Below are positions 34,067 through 44,438 of a stretch of DNA of 64,000 nt, one piece after another. The notes below the pieces were generated by a model. That model saw only the letters and a list, made by a program, of their open reading frames with translations. It ran no database searches and was not told the DNA's origin. The DNA comes from Owenia fusiformis (Eukaryota; Annelida; Polychaeta; Sabellida; Oweniidae), in assembly GCA_903813345.2 (NCBI GenBank), contig CAIIXF020000003.1, positions 3,934,109 to 3,998,108 of the forward strand, written 5' to 3'. Within the stretch, counting starts at the first letter, position 1, and every line of letters starts with the position of its first letter. A program made the position numbers and the translations under genes.

Positions 34067-36838
34067 TTAACCATTTCTAATGAGTCGCATCATCTCAGTC
34101 ACTTCGTTGTTAAACATCATGAAATCTTTTAAACCCAGAGGAAGATTTCCTCCTAATATTAAACTGTCAATGGTATTTACGTATTTGTCACAATCCATTC
34201 CCATTGTTTTAAACAAACACATTCTAGCTTGATATTTTAGGCTCAGTTTCCTACTTCGAATAAGGTCGATCAGTTTAATTTGTGTTTGAGCGGTAATGCG
34301 AAATTCTTCACACATCGTGTTAAGACGTTGATGGCCGGGGTTGTCTGTTCCAAATGTGATATCTATGCATAACCGTATGATTGTTTTCAGATATTTACGT
34401 TTGAATAAATCTTTGTTTGCAACATTCAAGACTGCTCCACCGATAATCAACATTTCCACATACTCACTTGAATTATGCTCATTTGCCAACATCAATGCAG
34501 TATTCCCATAATTGTCTACTGTATTCACATCTGCTCCACTGGCAATCAACATTTCCACACACTTGGTGGATTTTCTCTGAATTGCGTATGTTAATGCAGT
34601 ATCCCCATATTCATCTGCAGTATTTACATCTGCTCCAGCAGCAATCAATATCTCCACACACTCATTTGAATAATGCTCAATTGCGAACATTAGTGCAGTC
34701 TTCCCATCTTCTTCTGCAAAATTTACATCTGCCCCATTTGCAGTAAACATTTCTACGTAGTCAGTTAATTTTCTCTTAATTACCAATTTTAATGAAGTCG
34801 ATCCATATATGTCTACAATATTTACATCTGCTCCACTGGCAATCAACATTTCAACACACTTGGTGGATTTCCTCTGAATTGCGTATGTTAATGCAGTATT
34901 CCCATATTTGTCTACGGTATTTACATCTGCCCCACTAACAATCAACATTTCCACACACTGGGTGAAATTGTAGTCAACGGCATATTTCAATGCAGTCCAT
35001 CCACATTTGTCTACGCTATTTAGATCTGCCCCGCTGTCAATCAACATTTCAACACACTTGGTGGATTTCCTCTGAATTGCGTATGTTAATGCAGTATTCC
35101 CATATTTGTCTACGGTATTTACATCTGCCCCACTAGCAATCAACATTTCCACACACTCGCTGAATTCGACGTTAACGGCATATTTCAATGCAGTCCATCC
35201 ACATTTGTCTACGCTATTTACGTCTGCGCCACTGGCAATCAACATTTCCACACCCTCATTTGAATCTCTATCAATTGCATATATTAACGCAGTCCTTCCC
35301 TCGTTGTCCGCGGTATTTACATCTGCCCCACTGTCAATCAACATTTCAACACACTTAGTGAATTTCTTTTGAACAGCAAACATTAGTACACTCTCCCCAT
35401 ATTCATTTTTAGTATTAACATCTGCCCCACTAGCAATCAACAATTCCACACACTGGGCGGATTTCCTACGTTCTGTTCTAAATCTATCAATTGCATACGA
35501 TAAATCAGTCTGTCCATTTTTGTCAGCAGTTTTAACATCTGCTTCACTAACAGTCAAAAATTCCACAAACGTAGCCGATTTCCTCATAATTGCAAACATT
35601 AATGCAGTCTTCCCATTTTTGTCTATAGTATTCATATCTGCCCCACTGGCAACCAACGCTTCAACACACTTAGCGGAATTCCTCATAATTGCAAACATCA
35701 ATGCAGTCTTCCCACATTGGTCTGCAGGATTTACATCTGCCCCACCAGAAATCAACATCTCCACACACTTACTCGAATCATCCTCAATTGCGAACATGAG
35801 TGCAGTCTGCCCATATTTGTCTACAGTATTTACATCTGCTCCACCAGCAATCAACGTTTTCACACATTCATCCGAATGTCGCCAACTTGCAAACATCAAT
35901 GCAGTGTTCCCGTATTCGTCTGCAGTATTTACATCTGCTCCACCAGCAATCAACGTTTTCACACATTCATCCAAATGTCGCCAACTTGCAAACATCAATG
36001 CAGTGTTCCCATATTTGTCTGCGGTATTAACATCTGCCCCAAGTGCAATCAACATCTCCACAAACTCATTTGAACAATGCCCAATTGCGAACATTAATGT
36101 TGTAAACTCATTTTTGCCTACAGTATTCACATCTGCTCCACCGGCAATCAACATTTCCACACACTTGGTGGATTTTCTGTCAATTGCATAGGTTAATGCA
36201 GTCTTTCCATTTTTGTCTGCAGCATTTACATCTGCCCCACTGGCAATCAACATTTCAAGACACTCACTTGAATCATCCTCAATTACACATATCGATCCAG
36301 TCTTCCCCTTCTTGTCTGCAGTATTTACGTCTGCGCCATTGGCAATCAACATTTCCACACATTCACTTGAATATCGCTTAATTGCTAATATCAATGCAGT
36401 CTTCCCATATTTGTCTGCAGCATTTATATCAGCCCCATTGGCAACCAACATTTTTAAACACTCGGCGGTTGTCCAATAATCTGAACATCTACCTATTGCA
36501 TACATCAACGCAGTCTTTCCATCTTTGTCTGCAACAGTTACGTCAGCTCCACTAGCAATCAACATTTTTACACAGTTGGTAGTTTCTGTCCAAGAAAGGG
36601 CAAGTAATAATGCAGTCTGTCCGTTTTTGTTTTTAGCATTTATATCTGCACCATATTTAATCATCAGTTGTAATATATCACTATCTATTCTAGATTGCAC
36701 ATTAAAGTTCTCATAGGCCAACAGCAACAATGTTGAACGGGAAAACAATATTGATCTTTGTAGTATATACTCCAACCTCTGTTTATCACGTGCCCTTATT
36801 GCTTCTACAGCATCGTCTTTAGAGTAAAACAAACCCAT
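34067..36838 (-). CDS. Ankyrin-repeat protein with SOCS-box-like C-terminus, 923 aa (ANK gene 1)
   Basis: One uninterrupted frame, no intron. ATG at 36836-36838 in a good context (AACAATGG). Residues 1-50 are a unique head beginning MGLFYS, with glycine 2 and serine 6 as in N-myristoylated proteins. About 22 full ankyrin repeats follow (roughly 52-815), each near the consensus CVEMLIASGADVNTADKYGKTALMFAI. The last 110 residues are shared with the neighbouring gene and end with RKLSLKYQARMCLFKTMG and LPLGLKDFMMF. These resemble the BC box and the LPLP Cul5 segment of a SOCS box, as in ASB proteins that feed substrates to Cul5-elongin ligases. The BC-box cysteine is replaced, so this is inference. 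The protein is probably cytosolic or membrane-tethered. Confidence 0.88.
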   Translation of the reverse strand: MGLFYSKDDAVEAIRARDKQRLEYILQRSILFSRSTLLLLAYENFNVQSRIDSDILQLMIKYGADINAKNKNGQTALLLALSWTETTNCVKMLIASGADVTVADKDGKTALMYAIGRCSDYWTTAECLKMLVANGADINAADKYGKTALILAIKRYSSECVEMLIANGADVNTADKKGKTGSICVIEDDSSECLEMLIASGADVNAADKNGKTALTYAIDRKSTKCVEMLIAGGADVNTVGKNEFTTLMFAIGHCSNEFVEMLIALGADVNTADKYGNTALMFASWRHLDECVKTLIAGGADVNTADEYGNTALMFASWRHSDECVKTLIAGGADVNTVDKYGQTALMFAIEDDSSKCVEMLISGGADVNPADQCGKTALMFAIMRNSAKCVEALVASGADMNTIDKNGKTALMFAIMRKSATFVEFLTVSEADVKTADKNGQTDLSYAIDRFRTERRKSAQCVELLIASGADVNTKNEYGESVLMFAVQKKFTKCVEMLIDSGADVNTADNEGRTALIYAIDRDSNEGVEMLIASGADVNSVDKCGWTALKYAVNVEFSECVEMLIASGADVNTVDKYGNTALTYAIQRKSTKCVEMLIDSGADLNSVDKCGWTALKYAVDYNFTQCVEMLIVSGADVNTVDKYGNTALTYAIQRKSTKCVEMLIASGADVNIVDIYGSTSLKLVIKRKLTDYVEMFTANGADVNFAEEDGKTALMFAIEHYSNECVEILIAAGADVNTADEYGDTALTYAIQRKSTKCVEMLIASGADVNTVDNYGNTALMLANEHNSSEYVEMLIIGGAVLNVANKDLFKRKYLKTIIRLCIDITFGTDNPGHQRLNTMCEEFRITAQTQIKLIDLIRSRKLSLKYQARMCLFKTMGMDCDKYVNTIDSLILGGNLPLGLKDFMMFNNEVTEMMRLIRNG

Positions 36839-38544
36839 TGTTAATGATAGTCAGGTATTATTTTGATCAGATCTTCGTTTATAATCCGCTCGTGATTTTG
36901 GAATTTCCAGTTAGATACGACTGGGCCATTCTACTTCGAAATATCATACGTGTATGTTCAAATAGTTGTTGATCTTTAAAATTCTTCAAAATAAAAATAG
37001 TCTCTTCATCGTCATATACAATTCCAATGACTACTACAGCTTTGATGCCGCGTGAAAGTCAGTACGATCATTTTAGATCCACACTTTAACCAAGGGCAAA
37101 CGTAATACCCGGAACGTTCGCAAATTGGCGTTCGGTTTTTTACCGCATCCGATTTAAATTTGCCAATTAAACATACACCATTGTCTAATGGAGACCAAAC
37201 AAAGCCCCGGATGTCGTGTCGTTTCTCGTTTCGTTTGGTACACAACTAAGCCCCGAGTATTAAATAAACCCTTGATTTAACTACGAAAAAAAGTTATGTT
37301 TAACCAATATTACTTCCATCAAGAACTTCTTGATCTGTTTTAAGTCACGTTCCAATGTCACTGCAAGATGATGGCGATAAAGAGCCTTAACTTAACGTTA
37401 ATTAACTCAATTCGCTTTTAAGTAGAATCAGTGTTGATGCAATAAAAAATCACCAAATGATATCGTTTAATCTTTCTTAAAATAACACATTCCTCCCGCA
37501 AAATATAGTCTACATTGAAAGTATGTTGTACTGGTATGTCTATACAGAGAGAAGCAACGCTCATTAAGGCGTTTGCGAATCTATTCAAAATCAACTGTGT
37601 AACGCGAAACGTATTATAAAAGAAGGTTATTTAGATTTCTATAATAAAGAAATAAATTAACATAATGTCATCATAACATGTTTTTTACAGGAGCTAGATG
37701 CTGATTTATCACCAACCAGGAAGTTAAAGATGTAGTTATGACGTTGCTACGCTTTATATTTGTGGTATACTAGTAGGGCCTCCTTGCGATATTTTTTTAA
37801 TGTATTGAGTTTAATGAGATTTTTCAACATAAAGATAATCATAACACGTTTTTATATTTAAAGCAGATGTTGATTTATGTGAGCCCCTGGGTTTCCCCTC
37901 CCCTTTCTGCTTTCTATACGTATCATCTTTTTTGAATACAAGGCAATACTGGTTCATTGAATAATAAAGGAAAATGAATAAGATTTTTATTTAATTCGAA
38001 CTAAACATGGTTTTAGATATAAGCGATCGAAAAAATTCCTAAATTAAAGTTTATGGAACTTCGATGAAAAGTTTTTATTGAATTGATATTTGCTAACATT
38101 AACAAGGATGATTGGAAGCCAAAATTTAATCTCGATATTCCGTTGCCAGGCGTGGAACAATTTGGTAATAATAATATAATAAGTTCATTCGGGGACCAAT
38201 ATAGTCTATATATATAGTTTACGAGTAGTATGGTAATATTCAATTTATTTGGTAGTGCTAATCTTAGACATATGGGAAATTTTTAACAAAATTGATCCAT
38301 GCAAGGCAAGGGAATAACGAGTTTGAATTTAGGCTTCTAATACTCGTTGTACCATTAATAAAAATGTACTTTTTTGTGTTGTTCAAATAGAGTTGCTTTT
38401 CAATACTATGTTTTTTCAATGCTATATTGTCCTTAAAGTAAACTAGTCAAGATGCTTAAAATATCAATCTGTCCAAGAACCCATCGTTTACATGGAAAAT
38501 AGTTTCCAGGTGTGTGTACTTTCAATTGGGTAAAGATCCCCTCA
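36839..38544. other. Spacer between ankyrin genes, with upstream region of gene 1
   Basis: About 36860-37010 and 37310-37740 are similar in order and sequence to 41325-41960 beyond ankyrin gene 2 (for example AGATACGACT, CTTCC.GGTTATTTAG and GACGTTGCT words), so the 5' flanks of the two genes are paralogous. A MITE copy lies at 37083-37278. AATAAA on the minus strand at about 37988 (TTTATT on the plus strand) may serve ankyrin gene 2. Confidence 0.5.
37083..37278. mobile_element. Short MITE with CAAGGGC ends, copy 1
   Basis: It starts CCAAGGGCAAACGTAATACCCGG and ends with the imperfect complement CCCCGAGTATTAAATAAACCCTTG, about 195 bp with no coding capacity. Two more copies lie at 41966-42075 (right half only, opposite orientation) and 42748-42858 (internally deleted). 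Confidence 0.65.
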
Positions 38545-40188
38545 TCAATAATTTCTAATTAGAAGCATCATCTCAGACACTTCATTGTTAAACATCATGA
38601 AATCTTTCAAATCTGAAGGCAAGCTTCCTCCATATATTAAACTGTCAATGGTATTTACGTATTTGTCACAATCCATTCCCATTGTTTTAAACAAACGCAT
38701 TCTAGCTTGACATTTCAGGCTCAGTTTTCTACTTTGAATAGCGTTGATTAATTCAGTTTTTGTTTTAACGGTAATATTATGTTCCTCACATATCGCTCTA
38801 AGACGCAGATGACCAGGGTCTTCAGTTCCAAATGTAATATCTATACAATACGGTATGGTTGTTTTGAAATATCTAGATTGAAATAAACTTTTGTTTGCAA
38901 CGTTAATGACTGCTCCATTTGCAATTAACGTGTTCATATTCTCAGTGGAATTCCTCAACATTTCATTCATTAACATTTGATCTTCGGCTAATATGTTAAC
39001 ATATCCTCCACAGGCACTCCCAACTCCACTTGGAAAAGTCAATGGAAATAATGCTCTTGTTAATGCAGTTTTCCCATATTTGTCTGCAGTATTTACATCA
39101 GCTCCACCAGCAATCAACATTTTAATACACTTATGTGGTACCAAAATGTTTTCAACTGCATACATTAATGCAGTCTTTCCAGAGTTGTCAGCAGTATTTA
39201 CATCTGCCCCACTTGATATTATCATTTTCGCACATTCAGAGGCATTCATAGGCTTCCTTATTGCAAACATTAATGCAGTCTTCCCATCTTTGGTTGCAGT
39301 ATTAGAGTTTGCTCCACCGGCAATTAACGTTTCAACACATTCACTTGGATAATGCTCAATTGCAAACATCAATGCAGTCATCCCATCTTCGTCTGCTGCA
39401 TTTACATCTGCTCCACCATCTATCAACATTTCCACACATTCACTCGAATAATGCTTACTTGCAAACATCAATGCAGTCTTGCCATATTTGTCTGCAGCAT
39501 TTACATCTGCTCCACTTGCAATCAACATTTTAACACATTTAGTGGATTCCTTAATAATTGCATACATTAAAGCAGTCTTGCCATCTTCGTCTGCAACATC
39601 GGCTCCACCTGCCATTAACATTTCAACACACTCACTTAAATCATGCATACTTGCAAACATCAATGCACTCCTCCCATATGTGTCTACAATATTCACATCT
39701 GCCCCATTGGCAATCAACATTTCAACACACTTGGTGGATTTCCTATCAATTGCATACATTAATGCCGTATTTCCATTTTTGTCTGCAGTATTAACTTCTG
39801 CCCCACCGGCAATCAACATTTCAGCATGTTCATTAGATCTGTACAAAATTGCATACATCAATGCAGTCTCCCCATCTGAGTTTGTTGTATTTACATCTGC
39901 TCCACCAGCAATCAATATTTTCAGATTCTCTATTGTTCCCGTCTTTATAATTAGTAATAATGCAGTCTGTCCGTCTTTGTTTTTCGCATTTATATCACCG
40001 CCATATTCAATCAATAATTGTAATACGGCCCTATCAATGTCTCGTTCTTTTTGTATACCACAGGCCCTCAACAACAATGTTGAACGTGAAAAGCACTTCA
40101 GTGGGCTTTGTAGAATATGCTGTAGCCTTCGTTTATCACCTGCCCGTATTGCCTCTTCAGCATCGTGTCTTGAGTAAGGGAGACCCAT
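38545..40188 (-). CDS. Ankyrin-repeat protein with SOCS-box-like C-terminus, 547 aa (ANK gene 2)
   Basis: Paralogue of gene 1, same strand, also intronless. I start at the ATG at 40186-40188 (MGLPYSRHDAEEAIRAG) because it aligns with the start of gene 1 and has the same AACAATGG context. The open frame upstream runs into a transposon end and has no ATG. It has about eleven ankyrin repeats (roughly 55-435). One near residue 165 is short by a few residues (GGADVADEDGK), and the last units are interrupted by a degenerate segment (SGVGSACGGYVN). The shared C-terminus follows (RKLSLKCQARMRLFKTMG, LPSDLKDFMMF). The same myristoylation-like MGxxxS start is kept. A role as a ubiquitin-ligase adaptor is possible but unproven. 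Confidence 0.87.
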   Translation of the reverse strand: MGLPYSRHDAEEAIRAGDKRRLQHILQSPLKCFSRSTLLLRACGIQKERDIDRAVLQLLIEYGGDINAKNKDGQTALLLIIKTGTIENLKILIAGGADVNTTNSDGETALMYAILYRSNEHAEMLIAGGAEVNTADKNGNTALMYAIDRKSTKCVEMLIANGADVNIVDTYGRSALMFASMHDLSECVEMLMAGGADVADEDGKTALMYAIIKESTKCVKMLIASGADVNAADKYGKTALMFASKHYSSECVEMLIDGGADVNAADEDGMTALMFAIEHYPSECVETLIAGGANSNTATKDGKTALMFAIRKPMNASECAKMIISSGADVNTADNSGKTALMYAVENILVPHKCIKMLIAGGADVNTADKYGKTALTRALFPLTFPSGVGSACGGYVNILAEDQMLMNEMLRNSTENMNTLIANGAVINVANKSLFQSRYFKTTIPYCIDITFGTEDPGHLRLRAICEEHNITVKTKTELINAIQSRKLSLKCQARMRLFKTMGMDCDKYVNTIDSLIYGGSLPSDLKDFMMFNNEVSEMMLLIRNY

Positions 40189-40226
40189 TGTTAATGCAAG
40201 GATGATATTGTTTCTATCTGATTGTA

Positions 40227-41320
40227 CAGGGTGGTCCAAAAAAATTGGAACATTTGGTAATTGAACACATAACCTTTATTTTTCCTTTAAAATGCACCAA
40301 AATTTCACTGAGCATAGTTCAGTCACTTATCTCTCTGGTGTAAAGTGTATAGGTGCAAACCAAAAAGGTAATGCATTAAACTAGTCAATGTTTGATATGA
40401 CCCCCTTTTCTTAAATATACACTTGTCAATTTCGCAGCTACTTTTTCAAGTATTCGTTATTTCAAAGCTTTAATGAACATCTTGATTGCTATAAACATTT
40501 TATAAAATCATATTTAGTTGACATGAGGTATTAACATCTATATGGCTTACTGGAAAACTATTGTGTTATTGTCAACTTAAGAATACCCCAAATCATTGTT
40601 TTTATTTAAGAGTAGGAAAGAAAGAACATGTCAGAGTGATTGCATAACCCCTACAGCTACTAAACTGACAAAATCATTGTTTCCACTTTTCAGTTAAGGG
40701 GAAACTGACTAGTTATTTAAAAGGCTTTATTAAAGACCACCTCTAAGCACACATAATATAATATATCATTTGTGTTTTGGGAAACTCCTTTGTGATATTG
40801 ATATACATATATTGATGTTTTCCATGAATATTATTCATATTAGAACAAGAAAGGGGAGGGGGCTCATTTACCAGTCAAAATAGACTGCCCTGGCCTCTTT
40901 CTGGAGAATATTCAGTCAGTAACATATTAAACAATAGCCATCAAAATATGCTTGATACCCATCAATTGAGGTGAAAAAATGTTGAATATGTTCATATATT
41001 TGATCCTCCAAGGCAAACATACAAGTAGTTTGTTCAAGCTAAATTTTTAATCAAGATGGCTTAGACAAATCAAACGAACAGCAAAGTGAATGAATTATTT
41101 CAAAACTGAGTCCCAGGCTTCAACTTGTAATTTGGGAGAAAGGGGGTCATATCAAACATTCTCTAGTTTAATGCATTAACTTTGTTGTTTGCACCTATAT
41201 ACTTTACATCAGATAAATAAGTGATTGAACAATACTCAGTAAAATTTTGGCGCATTTTAGAGAACAAATAACAATTTTGAGTTCAATTATCAAATGTTCC
41301 AATTTTTTTGGACCACCCTG
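40227..41320. mobile_element. Non-autonomous Tc1/mariner-type element, 1,094 bp, long inverted ends
   Basis: It is flanked by TA on both sides. Ends CAGGGTGGTCCAAAAAAATTGGAACATTTG and complement pair for about 190 bp (40227-40420 with 41130-41320), including GATATGACCCCC and TTAATGCATTAA-type words. The interior has no transposase frame. It begins 38 bp upstream of the start codon of ankyrin gene 2, separating that gene from the flank that is homologous to the upstream region of gene 1. Confidence 0.85.
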
Positions 41321-41965
41321 TAAAGTACATTAAGTTCACGAATCAGAATTTTCATTTAAATACGACTAAGTCATTGGAATTCAAAATAACCTGCGTGTTT
41401 GTTCAAACAATGTAGTTATCTGCCAAGTAATCCTCTCTCCTCACATGACGTACTTTTCCAATGTGGAACTACTACCTTCTCATACAATTAAACGGTACTA
41501 TGAACAGTTTCGGTTCACATTTCAACAAACTAGTATGTTTCAATATCAAATATTAATTTCATTTAGTACTTCCTGGTCTATTTTGATTTCATCCCAAGGT
41601 CACAGTAGCAAGTATGACGAGTGACCTGTAAACAAATTGACTGTTAACGCTCAGGTATACTGTAATCAAAATTCCCTTTCTATCAGAAGCCGTCTTTTTT
41701 GAATTTCAGTCTAATGGCTGTTGTATTCAAACAAGCTTAGAATTTCAAATATCACTAGTAAACTGTATTTCAGATCAGGTTGAATAAAAACGGATAAAAC
41801 CTTCTTATAAGAACTTTGACAATCATAAAAAGGTTATTTAGGTTTTTATAATACATGAATCAATCCATTCATCTATTCACGAGTATCAACATAAACACCA
41901 TAGACGCTAGATATTGATTTATTACCAAACATAAAGTAGGGTATGAGTGACGTTGCTCAACACTC

Positions 41966-42075
41966 TTAACTCGGGGCAAGGGCTTATTTAATACCCGGTG
42001 CTTAGTTATGCACCAAACGAAACGAGAAACGGGACGACATCCGAGGCTTTGTTTGGTCTTCATTAGACAATGGTG
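41966..42075. mobile_element. Short MITE with CAAGGGC ends, copy 2 (partial, inverted)
   Basis: CAAGGGCTTATTTAATACCCGG followed by the complement of the right half of copy 1 (ACCAAACGAAACGAGAAACG, CATTAGACAATGGT). The left half is absent. Confidence 0.6.
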
Positions 42076-42747
42076 AAAAGAGGGGTAGGTTTACTCAGAC
42101 CTAGGTACTTTTTTCTGTACCGTTTTGCAGTTATTTTACTCTATAGCATTGGAATCTGTTCACATCATGAGGTAGGTAATTGATTTACTTGAATATATGA
42201 CATGTAAAAACGGCTTGATGCGAACAGAATAAACAGGAAAATGTAATTTTAAGTGGCGATTGTGTTTTCTGTTAATGTGTGTCACCCTGCTTCGGAAATT
42301 ACCCATGACAGTCTATTGCTCACATGATTATACAAATGAGAAAACCCATTGTTGGTTTCCATGTGGTACAATCAAATCTGACGGGGACAATCTTCGTTTT
42401 AACTGTTGTTTCTGAATGGTTCGTGACCGAAATTCACTTAACTATAGAAAATATGTTATGTTATATGGATAGATTGTATTTACTTATCAATCATCAAAAT
42501 GTGCTGACATATGGACTTTATGTCCAAAGGGGGGTAAGACACATCGTCAGAATAAATTTCAAGTTCTCACACCCCCCTAGATAAAGTTGACATTATAGAC
42601 CTTTAATGAAAATAGTCATACCGGAAGTTTATTTTATAATTGGCTTTTTGGATCGCTGCTTATGATGTTTTTCAATGATGTTCTCGTCAGTTTTGACAAC
42701 ACTACGAACGCCTGACCTATTGACATCGTTTTAGCGTTGTGCATTCA

Positions 42748-42858
42748 ACCAAGGGCGAACTTAATACCCGGAACGTTCGCAAATTGGCGTTCGTTTTTTT
42801 ACCGCATCCAATTTGAATTAGCCAATAAGCCCCGTGTATTAAATAAGCCCTTGATTCA
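42748..42858. mobile_element. Short MITE with CAAGGGC ends, copy 3 (internally deleted)
   Basis: It shares AACGTTCGCAAATTGGCGTTCG and both termini with copy 1 but lacks about 85 bp of the interior. Confidence 0.6.
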
Positions 42859-43591
42859 ACGGGTAATTGGAAAATGATACAAAGACTAAGATATCCTTTA
42901 AGAATGAGGATTTCATCAAGGGTGCCATTGACTTAGCATTGGGATGCAATTGATTTTATCCTGCATATCTACAGAAGATATCCAGGATGAAGTCAAATGC
43001 ATCCCAATGTTATGTCAATGGAGCCCTTGCTAAATCCTCATATTCTCAGAAGAACTCAAGTTGATCTAGTCTCAACAAGTAGATTCATGTTGGTGAGTAT
43101 TACTAGAATCCATTTTCAATAGTTAGAATAGGGGTTCTTAAAACTGGACATTAAACTAAGGCCTTTTTGAATTTTTTGTTCAGTACTAAATGACCTGTTC
43201 TGATATGTGATACGTTTTTTTTATATAATTGTAAACATACGGTTTTCACCATTTTTGATTGCTTACATCCTTTCAATGTGGTACCTGGTACATCATATAA
43301 TCCACAGTACATAGGGCATTTCATGAAAAGGGAAGTAACGTCGATAGTACAGTACACGGATACTTTTTATTAAAACATATTTTCGTTGTTGAGACTACGG
43401 GAAGTTACGCTTATCAAGCGTATTTTGTGCATGACTAATGAACTTCTTTGCTTAGAATAAGAAATATTTCAACTTAAAATTAATACTTCTAGAAGTTGTA
43501 TAAATAACTCAATGTTTAAGGATTATAAAAAAGATCGAATATCTCACTATATTCTCGTGACTGGTATGCACTTAGAGTTTGCTTTTACTTG
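42859..43591. other. Gene-free stretch with a small inverted repeat
   Basis: About 42895-43045 contains an imperfect palindrome around CATTGGGATGCA...TGCATCCCAATG, with outer arms ATGAGGATTT and AAATCCTCAT. No gene was recognised. Confidence 0.45.
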
Positions 43592-44398
43592 CTAACCCTA
43601 CTATCACACCAAACTAATTCTCACTACGTTCTCGAAAACGGGCTTCAACTGTGTACGAACGGACTGGCCGTACTTAGAACCGTTTGGGGTCTATTTACAA
43701 ACTTCATCGAACGTACTCGAACTGGTAGGTTCTCTAGAACTTAGAACATGCTCAGAATGTTCTCTTGGTTGTCACGTTCTACAATTAGAACGAGTGACAA
43801 CCTACTAACGACGAGCTAGACGTACTACGAACGGAACCGTCGTACTTCAATCCTACTAGGGACGTTTTTACAACGAGTTGAACTGTCTGAGGACGTATTG
43901 AGAACGAGGTACAACTAATTGCAAACGGGTTAAAACTGATTAAGAACGTATTTATCAACGAGTTAGCAAAAATATACCTATCACACCAAGCAAGTTGCCA
44001 CTGCGTTCTTCAAAACTGGTTTTAAACTGTGTGCGAACGGAATTAACGTAGCTGCAACGTTTTATGGTCTGTTTTTGAACTTCATGGACTTTCCCGGACG
44101 GGGAATGTGATTTAGAATTTTGAATCGATTCAAAATTCGATGGCGACCATACCGTTCTGTAATCAGGTCATAATGACCTTCTAGACTAAGGGACGCGTTA
44201 TACGACGTTGCACACCGACGTGGTGCGACCTGAACGAACTGCGAATAAGATGGACGTATTGAAGACTGTTCATGAACGAAGTTGCTAATTATTTTAGACA
44301 TATTTTCCGACCACAGCCAGATTGAGCCCGTTTTACGACGTTTTCGTAGGACTGGCAAGAACGGGTAAGAACTAGTTTGGTGTGATAGGGGGGGTTAG
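43592..44398. mobile_element. DNA transposon with CTAACCC ends, copy 1
   Basis: It begins CTAACCCTACTATCACACCAAAC and ends with the complement GTTTGGTGTGATAGGG...GGTTAG. About 807 bp, rich in GAACG and ACGTTCT words. A 98-codon minus-strand frame (44358-44062) is repeated in copy 2 as 45160-44921, but I cannot assign it to a transposase. Comparison with 10558-10645 shows the uninterrupted site. The superfamily is undetermined. Confidence 0.75.
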
Positions 44399-44438
44399 TT
44401 CCATTACAACTTTTGGCCCTTTCCCTTTGGCACATGTA

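Noticed and set aside
34468-36716. Long plus-strand open frames opposite ankyrin gene 1 (up to 223 codons)
   Set aside because: They mirror the repetitive ankyrin codons, have low-complexity composition and no domain. The same shadows appear opposite ankyrin gene 2.
40189-40239. Upstream extension of ankyrin gene 2 reading frame
   Set aside because: It has no ATG, runs into the transposon end and is absent from the paralogue, so the MGLPYS start was kept.
43592-43601. CTAACCC at the transposon ends read as telomere repeat
   Set aside because: Only one unit occurs, symmetric at both termini as part of the inverted repeat. There is no tandem telomeric array.
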